Assembly (NCBI GenBank): GCA_937960465.1
Contig: CALGPO010000020.1
Location: 1 to 37,783, forward strand
Direction of reading: 5' to 3'
From: an uncultured bacterium
Lineage (GTDB): Bacteria > Nitrospirota > Thermodesulfovibrionia > Thermodesulfovibrionales > Dissulfurispiraceae
Length of the DNA: 37,783 nt
Under the pieces are notes generated by a model. The model saw nothing but the letters and a program-made list of their open reading frames with translations, was not told the origin of the DNA and ran no database searches. The first letter of the stretch is position 1. Each line of letters begins with the position of its first letter. The position numbers and the translations under genes were made by a program. Shown piece by piece: positions 29,433 to 36,001 of this stretch.

Positions 29433-29787
29433 CTCCTATGAGAAGTACTCTGTCTGCGCTGAAGGTGCTTGCTAAATACCAGTCCATGCTGCGCCTTCCC
29501 CAGCCTTCCATTGTGTCATCCTTATGATAGCCCCTCGCCTCGGCACATGCCTCGCAGACTACTGCTTTGAATTTACCTGTTGCGAAGAGTTCTGTGAGTG
29601 TTTTTGCAAGGTGTGAATAATCCTTGAATGCCTTTTGTCCCTTTTTTGAAAGCATTGTTGCATTGCTTGATACCCAAAAGTCTACCTCGTGTCCCTTCTT
29701 TACAGCAGCTTCTGCGAGCTTAACTCCAAAGTCGAGGGATACGGAGCCGACCAGTGATGAAAAACAGCCTATAGTCAATTTGCCCAT
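29425..29787 (-). CDS. dsrE: DsrE/TusD-like protein
   Basis: FKAVVCEACAEARG...LASTFSADRVLLIG resembles the TusD/DsrE active-site region. Confidence 0.7.
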   Translation of the reverse strand: MGKLTIGCFSSLVGSVSLDFGVKLAEAAVKKGHEVDFWVSSNATMLSKKGQKAFKDYSHLAKTLTELFATGKFKAVVCEACAEARGYHKDDTMEGWGRRSMDWYLASTFSADRVLLIGGD

Positions 29788-29800
29788 AATTGCCTCCTTT

Positions 29801-30097
29801 CTATATCCATATTATTTTTTCATAGTCATTGAAAATAAGGTCAACCACATCGCTGTAAGTGACAGGCTTTACGCGGCTGTCCACATCGGCAGAGCTGAAA
29901 CCCCTGCTTTCGAGGTCTTCTGACAGCACATAGAAATTTGCTGATTTGTCTAGCAGAGGTGAAGACTTTCCATTTTCTTTTGTTGTTGCGTGATAAATGC
30001 CGTTGCCTACGAGGATGATGCCGAGTTTCTCTGCACTCAACCTGTTGAGGACATCGGAACCGCCTCTGAAATCGCTCATAAAAACGCCAAGCTTCAT
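29801..30097 (-). CDS. dsrH: DsrH/TusB-like protein
   Basis: YVLSEDLESRGFSSADVDSRVKPVTYSDVVDLIFNDYEKIIWI matches the TusB/DsrH C-terminal pattern. Confidence 0.75.
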   Translation of the reverse strand: MKLGVFMSDFRGGSDVLNRLSAEKLGIILVGNGIYHATTKENGKSSPLLDKSANFYVLSEDLESRGFSSADVDSRVKPVTYSDVVDLIFNDYEKIIWI

Positions 30098-30184
30098 AGA
30101 AACACCTCCTATTCATGGATTTTAGAGTCTGGCATGCAGACTATATTTTACAAATAAAATGACAAGCAACTTTACAGGTATGAC

Positions 30185-30214
30185 TTTATACCAGTTATAG
30201 GCTATACTTGTCAA
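30185..30214 (-). promoter_or_regulatory. Candidate sigma70-like promoter for the dsrH-E-F-tusA operon (TTGACA-N18-TATAAA on the minus strand)
   Basis: ttgacaagtatagcctataactggtataaag, located between the thiC-like gene and dsrH. Confidence 0.65.
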
Positions 30215-30274
30215 TAAAAAAATCTGACAATTCAGCAATTAAAAAACTATATGACTTATTAAATCTTCCATGTT

Positions 30275-30718
30275 TTAGCACTTCCCTCCGTTTCTTATCT
30301 CATCATCAAACATACCCTTCAAAATCCTCGATGCGCAGAACTGTCCGCACATGGTGCATGAGTCTTCGGCTGATGGCTGCCTTTCGCTTCTTATCCTCAC
30401 TGCCTCATCCTTTGCAATTGCCAATTCAAACTGCTTATGCCAGTCAAGGTCTCTTCTTGCAATGGACATCTCCTTGTCCCTGTCTCGCCTTTTCAACTTC
30501 ACCATATCACCGATGTATGCTGCAATCCTTGCTGTAATAACTCCCTGCTTAACATCTTCAGGAAATGGCAGGCCTAAATGCTCGACTGGAGTCACATAGC
30601 AGATGAAATCAGCGCCATAGGCAGATGAGAGCGCAGCACCGATGGCTGATGTTATGTGGTCATATCCGGGTGCGATGTCTGTTGTTATTCCTCTCTTTGC
30701 CCTTTCAAGCTGTGTCAT
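30275..30718 (-). pseudogene. Internally deleted thiC/bzaF-like gene: N-terminal MTQLERAKRGI joined in frame to the C-terminal domain TTDIAPGYDHITSAIG...CTMCGQFC
   Basis: 147 aa vs ~430 aa canonical ThiC family; first ~11 residues match the canonical N-terminus, the rest matches the C-terminal third including the cysteine cluster motif. Confidence 0.75.
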
Positions 30719-30726
30719 TGCGCCTC

Positions 30727-32058
30727 CTATGTTCTTAATAGCATATATAAAATTCTGTCTATTTCGTCTATGAGCTTCTTAAATAACCCTCCATAACTCT
30801 TTGAATTTCCAAAAAGCTCTGTCCGCATTTCCTGTATTTTTGGGTCATCACATTTTTCGTATGTTATATGCCCATTTTGCATGGCATATCTTTCTAAAAT
30901 CAAAAGCTGTTTAGCTTTTTCCGTAAATGGCATTAACAAATTTTTTATTTTATTTAAATCTGACTGCTGACTGCTAACTTCTGATTGCTGTTTTTTAATT
31001 ATTTCCGCAATTTCCTTTATCATCACATAAAGCGTGCAGTATTCGAGCCCTCTTACTCCCCTACGCCACTGCAAAAACATGGGATTCCTCCAGAACCAGA
31101 GGAAGTTGCGAATGCCGAGATTGATCAGGTCATCGACTGCAGCCTCAATATCAGTGCAGCAGTGCAGCAGCGCAGTAGAGCAGTAGTTTTCATGAGGAAT
31201 AATTTTTCCCTTAATATCTTGTTGTTCTGCTGTTCTGTTGCTCTGCTCTGCGAGATATTCCCAGAGATTTTTTAAAACTTTTGCGCCGTTTTCATCTTCA
31301 GGGGTATCAAAATGTATTAATGATAAAATTACTTTGCCTTTTCCAAAATTTCCTTCCACCACTGAAGGCGCATCTTTTAATCTCCGGGGATTCAGATTGA
31401 TTTTATAAATATCTTCCAATTCTGACCAGCCGCCATTGGCCTCAACATCTCCCACATTCAAATCCGAACTGAATGAATCTGGGAGTGCATCTCCATAAGT
31501 AGCGAGTATTTTTATGGTCTTATCATCAACCAAGAATTGTGAAGGCCACCATGCATAAAAGATTGGTGAAGGGGTGAATGGGTGAATGGGTGAATAGGTG
31601 AATGGGTGAATGGGTGAATGGGTGAATGGGTGAATGGGTGAAGGGGTGAAGGGGTGAAGGGGTGAAGGGGTGAAAATAGCATGCTCTGAAATATTTAATT
31701 GTATCCGGCCGCTGAAGCTTGGCACCCTCTGCTTTGTGGGCATCCTCTTTATATTTAAAAGCCCTATGCCATCAAGTGTTGCAAGACCTGCACCTCCGCA
31801 GAAACCCAAATAATTACCACCTTTATTCACAAATTTCTTTATTTCACTGATGCCCTCTTCACCGAGGGCTTTTATCTTATTCGATGCCCACCCGCCTGGC
31901 ACAAAGAGCATCCTGTAATTTTTTAATTCTCCATTCTTTATATTATCCGAACGGATAAGTTCAAAAGAAAGATTGCATGCCTTCAGAGCCTTGTATGCCA
32001 TCAATCCCCAGAGAAAAGACTCATCCCAGAGGAAGGCAACTTTATTTTTTGTTTTCAT
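30727..32058 (-). CDS. BPL_N / class I glutamine amidotransferase-like protein carrying three repeat-derived insertions
   Basis: KVAFLWDESFLWGLMAYKALKACN...MLFVPGGWASNKIKALGEEGISEIKKFVNKGGNYLGFCGGAGLA. Confidence 0.72.
   Translation of the reverse strand: MKTKNKVAFLWDESFLWGLMAYKALKACNLSFELIRSDNIKNGELKNYRMLFVPGGWASNKIKALGEEGISEIKKFVNKGGNYLGFCGGAGLATLDGIGLLNIKRMPTKQRVPSFSGRIQLNISEHAIFTPSPLHPFTPSPIHPFTHSPIHPFTYSPIHPFTPSPIFYAWWPSQFLVDDKTIKILATYGDALPDSFSSDLNVGDVEANGGWSELEDIYKINLNPRRLKDAPSVVEGNFGKGKVILSLIHFDTPEDENGAKVLKNLWEYLAEQSNRTAEQQDIKGKIIPHENYCSTALLHCCTDIEAAVDDLINLGIRNFLWFWRNPMFLQWRRGVRGLEYCTLYVMIKEIAEIIKKQQSEVSSQQSDLNKIKNLLMPFTEKAKQLLILERYAMQNGHITYEKCDDPKIQEMRTELFGNSKSYGGLFKKLIDEIDRILYMLLRT
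30959..30996. repeat. Heptamer (CTGACTG/CTTCTGA-type) tract inside the BPL_N-like gene
   Basis: ctgactg ctgactg ctaactt ctgattg ctgtttt; encodes KKQQSEVSSQQSD. Confidence 0.75.
31152..31252. repeat. AGCAGTAG-type octamer tract with opposing arm and loop similar to that of 12617-12706, inside the BPL_N-like gene
   Basis: cagtgcagcagtgcagcagcgcagtagagcagtag-ttttcatgaggaataattttt-...-gttctgctgttctgttgctctgctctgc. Confidence 0.75.
31564..31674. repeat. GGTGAATG octamer array, ~13-14 units, inside the BPL_N-like gene
   Basis: gggtgaat repeated with rare variants, ending in gggtgaag x4; encodes SPIHPFTHSPIHPFT... on the minus strand. Confidence 0.95.
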
Positions 32059-33889
32059 ATCCCCTCGGTGTAATCATATAGTTATTCCATGTAAAGGTCT
32101 GGGAATTCCCTACTATCACTGTTGTCTGCATGTCTATATCGTAGTTCAACATATCCCTCAGATTTGTGATAATAATCCTCTCATTTTCTCTCATTGCACT
32201 TTTTACAATTCCCACAGGTGTTTCGGTGCTTCGGTATCTGAGGAGTATTGCCCTTGCCTTATTGATATGCCCGGGCCTTCCCATGCTTTTTGGATTATAG
32301 AGGACTATTACAAAATCAGACATCGCCGCTGCTGCAAGCCTTTTCTCAATTAATTCCCACGGCGTGAGTCTGTCTGAAAGGCTTATTACTGCGAAATCAT
32401 GCATGAGCGGCGCACCAAGCCTTGCTGCGCAGGCATTCAAGGCGGAGATACCGGGAATGACTTCAATAGCAAGTTTGGAAGTTTGGAGGTTTGGAAGTTC
32501 GGAAGTTACTTCCGCACTTCTGCTCTTCCGCGCCTCCGCTCTAAGTACTTCAAACACCAGCCCTGCCATGGCATATATACCTGGGTCTCCGCCGCTTATG
32601 ACAGAAACAGTTTTCCCGGACATCGCAAGCTCAACTGCCCTTTTACATCTTTCAACTTCTTTTGTCATGCCTGTTGATATGACTTCTTTGTCTTTGAGCA
32701 ATTCCTGTATCAAATCGAGATATGTTCCGTATCCAACAATAACATCTGACTTTCTTATAGCATCTTGTGCATAGGGTGTTAGATGCTCAATGCTTCCCGG
32801 CCCTGTGCCGACAATGTAAATCCTGCCGAATGGGTGAAGCGGTGAAGTGGTGAATGGGTGAAGCGGTGAAGTGGTGAAGTGGTTGAGTTCCGCAACCGCT
32901 ATTGTTACATTTCCGAGTTTATATTTTGGCACAAGCAGTTCAGATGTCCCTGACGCAAGCAATGCCGCAGGCTCTGAAACAGCATTTGCGCCTGTTGCCT
33001 TAAAGACCACATCTGATTTTTGTAATCCCTCCACCGCGTTAAGTTCATCTACATTAAAGGTCTTAATTTTAAAATTATATTTTTCTGCAAATGCATTTAA
33101 TCCCTCTTCATCTTCTTTTATATCAATGGTTGCGATTGAATGAATTGAGAGGAATGACAGATTGTTTTCATCAAATACAGCCTTGATTGCTTCTGCTATC
33201 TCTTTATCTGATGTCCCACTGTTGCACCCGATTCCGATAACAAGATTTTTGGGCCTTAAATAAAGCTGTGTAGATGGGTAAATGGATGAATGGGTGAATC
33301 GGTGAATGGGTGAATCGGTAAATGGGTCTTTTTTGTTTGTTATCAATACATCTGCAAATCTCGGATCACTTACTTTTAAAAATTCATCGGGCAATTCGAT
33401 TTGTATTTCAGAGAATATCCTCAATGCGCCGTTGTTGAGAAGCCTTGTGCCTATTTGTGGAACGAGTTCCCAATCTTCAATAACGAGATTATTTTCCTTT
33501 GCCCATAAATCTATGGAAGTCAGGTTATTTACATCGGATGCTGTTGTTATTATTGCCTCTGCTTTTAGAAATTCCGCTATTTTTTTTGCCAATTCATTCG
33601 CTCCGCCAAGATGCCCGCTTAAGAGGCTTATGGCATATTCCCCTTTTTCATCAAGCACAACAACTGACGGGTCTGTTTTTTTGTCTTTTATTAAAGGCGC
33701 TATAGTCCTTACCACGATGCCTGCTGCCATGATAAAAATGAGGTTTCTGCTTTCATTCCATATTTCAGAGACAATCTCTGATTTAAACTTTAAGACTGGA
33801 GCATCTGGATAAAGGACCTTGAGCCTTTCAGCAGTTTTAAGGCCATTATCTGTTATGTAGAAAATGGCTGTATTATTTTCTGTATTCAT
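32042..33889 (-). CDS. cbiG/cbiH: CbiG-CbiH fusion (cobalt-precorrin 5A hydrolase + precorrin-3B C17-methyltransferase)
   Basis: CbiG: LIFIMAAGIVVRTIAPLIKDKKTDPSVVVLDEKGEYAISLLSGHLGGANELA, IGCNSGTSDKEI; CbiH: IYIVGTGPGSIEHLTPYAQDAIRKSDVIVGYGTY, SGGDPGIYAMAGLVFEVL, GAPLMHDFAVISLSDRLTPWELI. Confidence 0.94.
   Translation of the reverse strand: MNTENNTAIFYITDNGLKTAERLKVLYPDAPVLKFKSEIVSEIWNESRNLIFIMAAGIVVRTIAPLIKDKKTDPSVVVLDEKGEYAISLLSGHLGGANELAKKIAEFLKAEAIITTASDVNNLTSIDLWAKENNLVIEDWELVPQIGTRLLNNGALRIFSEIQIELPDEFLKVSDPRFADVLITNKKDPFTDSPIHRFTHSSIYPSTQLYLRPKNLVIGIGCNSGTSDKEIAEAIKAVFDENNLSFLSIHSIATIDIKEDEEGLNAFAEKYNFKIKTFNVDELNAVEGLQKSDVVFKATGANAVSEPAALLASGTSELLVPKYKLGNVTIAVAELNHFTTSPLHPFTTSPLHPFGRIYIVGTGPGSIEHLTPYAQDAIRKSDVIVGYGTYLDLIQELLKDKEVISTGMTKEVERCKRAVELAMSGKTVSVISGGDPGIYAMAGLVFEVLRAEARKSRSAEVTSELPNLQTSKLAIEVIPGISALNACAARLGAPLMHDFAVISLSDRLTPWELIEKRLAAAAMSDFVIVLYNPKSMGRPGHINKARAILLRYRSTETPVGIVKSAMRENERIIITNLRDMLNYDIDMQTTVIVGNSQTFTWNNYMITPRGYENKK
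32471..32543. repeat. GGAAG/CTTCC octamer tract with opposing arms, inside cbiH
   Basis: aagtttgg x~4 with variants then cttccgca cttctgct cttccgcg cctccgct. Confidence 0.8.
32828..32887. repeat. GGTGAA(G/T)N octamer tract at the cbiG/cbiH junction
   Basis: gggtgaag cggtgaag tggtgaat gggtgaag cggtgaag tggtgaag tggttgag; encodes NHFTTSPLHPFTTSPLHPFG. Confidence 0.9.
33273..33328. repeat. GGTGAATG octamer tract inside cbiG
   Basis: gggtaaat ggatgaat gggtgaat cggtgaat gggtgaat cggtaaat gggtc; encodes DPFTDSPIHRFTHSSIYPST. Confidence 0.88.
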
Positions 33890-34628
33890 GTTTGAAATTC
33901 TTGTTGTATAATTTCGATTCTTTGCCGAGAGATTCTGATGATGCCCTGAGAGACTCGCCTACATATATCAGAGCTGTCTTTTTTATTTCAGCGTCTCTGA
34001 CGAGCGAGTCGAGGTTTTTAAGTTCTCCTGTTATCACACGCTGTTCAGGCCATGTTGCTTTCTCAACAATCACGACAGGTGTATTGTTAGGATAGCCTTC
34101 TAATAGTTCATCTTTTACTTTTTCTATCATGCCGACGCTTAGGAATATAACCATTGTTGCTTTGTGCTTTGCTAAGTCGCTTAATTTTTCGGTTTCGGGC
34201 ACAGGGGTTCTTCCCTCAAGCCTTGTAAATATGACGGTCTGGCTGATTTCCGGTATGGTAAGCTCCTGTCCTAAGATTGCTGCCCCTGCCATTGCTGAGG
34301 ATACACCGGGAATGACCTCGTATTCAATATCTAATCCTCTCAACCGCTCTATCTGCTCTGATATGGCGCTGTAAAAGGATGTGTCGCCTGTATGAAGTCT
34401 GACAACAATTTTTTTGTCCGCAATAGACTTTTTAATGACCTCCGTTGTTTCATCGAGAGTCATTGACGCCGAATTATACATCTCTGCCTTTAAGCCCTCA
34501 AGTAAGGCTGGATTCACAAGGCTTCCAGCATAGATTACAATATCGGCATTATCGAGCAGCCTTCTGCCTTTGATTGTTATCAATTCAGGGTCTCCTGGCC
34601 CTGCTCCTATGAAATATACCTTGCTCAT
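33873..34628 (-). CDS. cbiF: Precorrin-4 C11-methyltransferase
   Basis: MSKVYFIGAGPGDPELITIKGRRLLDNADIVIYAGSLVN; VVRLHTGDTSFYSAISEQI; VIPGVSSAMAGAAILGQELTIPEISQTVIFTRLEGRTPVP. Confidence 0.95.
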   Translation of the reverse strand: MSKVYFIGAGPGDPELITIKGRRLLDNADIVIYAGSLVNPALLEGLKAEMYNSASMTLDETTEVIKKSIADKKIVVRLHTGDTSFYSAISEQIERLRGLDIEYEVIPGVSSAMAGAAILGQELTIPEISQTVIFTRLEGRTPVPETEKLSDLAKHKATMVIFLSVGMIEKVKDELLEGYPNNTPVVIVEKATWPEQRVITGELKNLDSLVRDAEIKKTALIYVGESLRASSESLGKESKLYNKNFKHEYRK

Positions 34629-35482
34629 TTCTTGATTATCACCAGCGAAAAATAATTGAGATCGCTTTCCTTGATGTCTCTTATGTTTTTGAAAATCTTC
34701 TCGTCCTCCATACCCGCACGGCAGACATAAACTGCGTTATCTATCAGTCCTCTTTCTCTTAATATACTCATTACACCGTCAAATACCTTATTGACCTTCA
34801 TGAGGACTACAGTATCAAATCTTGCCAGAGTCTCTTTTATATCGTTCATATAATTTGCAGGCAGTATAGCTATCTTTTCATCGGCAAGGCTAAGGCATAA
34901 ACCTGCCCTTGCTGCAGCGGTATTTATTGAAGAGACTCCGGGAACTATTTCAATATTAAGTTCAGGATTAAGATCAAGAAGTTTGTCATACAAGTAAAAA
35001 AATGTGCTGTAAATAGTAGGATCGCCTATGGTTATAAAAGCCATGTCTATTCCCTTGTTCAGCCTGTTCAAAATTGCCTCAACTGTTTTATTCCATTTTA
35101 TGTCAAGCTCTTTGTCTGTTGTCGGGGACAGTCCCGATTCTACAACCCCCTTTAATTCCCCCTTTGTTAAGGGGGAAACAGTGGGTTGTGTCCGTAAATC
35201 TGGGACAGTCCCTTTATTCTGTGGACTGTCTTTATCTGTAGTCTGACTTCTGACTTCTGGTTTCTGTCCTCCTGTCTTCCTCATCGGAAAATGGGCCTCG
35301 ATAATTTCTTTACCCTCAAGATTCAATGCCTTTTGCACAATGGACAATGCAAGGCTGCTGCCTTCATCTCTTCCCTTTGGAACACAGATGCATTGTATAT
35401 CTTTAAGAATTCTCACTGCCTTCAATGTCAGCAGTTCAGGGTCTCCGGGACCGACTCCTATAACATAAAGTTTTCCTGTCAT
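34625..35482 (-). CDS. cbiL: Precorrin-2 C20-methyltransferase with a ~50-60 aa repeat-derived insertion
   Basis: MTGKLYVIGVGPGDPELLTLKAVRILKDIQCICVPKG; MAFITIGDPTIYSTFFYLYDKL; VPGVSSINTAAARAG. Confidence 0.92.
   Translation of the reverse strand: MTGKLYVIGVGPGDPELLTLKAVRILKDIQCICVPKGRDEGSSLALSIVQKALNLEGKEIIEAHFPMRKTGGQKPEVRSQTTDKDSPQNKGTVPDLRTQPTVSPLTKGELKGVVESGLSPTTDKELDIKWNKTVEAILNRLNKGIDMAFITIGDPTIYSTFFYLYDKLLDLNPELNIEIVPGVSSINTAAARAGLCLSLADEKIAILPANYMNDIKETLARFDTVVLMKVNKVFDGVMSILRERGLIDNAVYVCRAGMEDEKIFKNIRDIKESDLNYFSLVIIKK
35112..35276. repeat. Composite repeat insertion inside cbiL (heptamer tract, GGGACAGTCCC palindromes, CCCCCTTTAATTCCCCCTTTGTTAAGGGGG module)
   Basis: Encodes TGGQKPEVRSQTTDKDSPQNKGTVPDLRTQPTVSPLTKGELKGVVESGLSPTTDK, which does not look like part of the methyltransferase fold. 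Confidence 0.75.
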
Positions 35483-35485
35483 TAT

Positions 35486-36001
35486 TTAAAACCTTTCATA
35501 ATGAACCTTTTTCAAATCAAACTCTTCATCTTTATGCGGAGCGGACGGCTTTGCAGGGTAACCCAATGGCATTAAGCACTGGACACGGTAGTTTTCTGGA
35601 ATATCAAGCATCTTTTTTACATATTCTTCCGGATTGCCCGCATCAGCTTCCGTGCCATCGGCTATCTGCACGAAGCATGTGCCGAGCCCCTGATTTACTG
35701 CCTCAAGGTAAATGTTCTCTGCGGCAATGGAACAGTCTTCTTTAAACCTATTGCCTTTATTGATGTCATAACAAATCACAATTATAAGCGGCGCATCTTT
35801 TGCAAAAGACGCATAAGGAGTTGCCTTTGAAAGTTCAATCTTTTTAGTTTCATTAGTTACGACAATAAATTCCCACGGACGCAAATGTTTAGCAGTAGGC
35901 GCAAACATGGCAGCCTTCAATACCTCATTGAGTTTTTCTTTCTCAACGGCATTCTTAACAAAAGACCTCACGCTTCTTCTTTGTCTAATTACATCTAACA
36001 T
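35486..36001 (-). CDS. Nitroreductase family protein
   Basis: MLDVIRQRRSVRSFVKNAVEKEKLNEVLKAAMFAPTAKHLRPWEFIVV; GLGTCFVQIADG. Confidence 0.93.
   Translation of the reverse strand: MLDVIRQRRSVRSFVKNAVEKEKLNEVLKAAMFAPTAKHLRPWEFIVVTNETKKIELSKATPYASFAKDAPLIIVICYDINKGNRFKEDCSIAAENIYLEAVNQGLGTCFVQIADGTEADAGNPEEYVKKMLDIPENYRVQCLMPLGYPAKPSAPHKDEEFDLKKVHYERF

Noticed and set aside
30275-30718. Intact thiamine biosynthesis enzyme ThiC
   Set aside because: Only 147 aa; most of the TIM barrel is missing even though the reading frame is clean.
31564-31674. Direct-repeat array that might suggest a CRISPR
   Set aside because: The unit is a continuous 8-bp tandem with no spacers, lies inside an ORF, and no cas genes are nearby.
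33306-33812. 168-aa plus-strand ORF (and similar ones such as 3402-3926, 4754-5230, 15159-15518)
   Set aside because: Low-complexity Ser/Leu-rich shadows of well-supported minus-strand genes.
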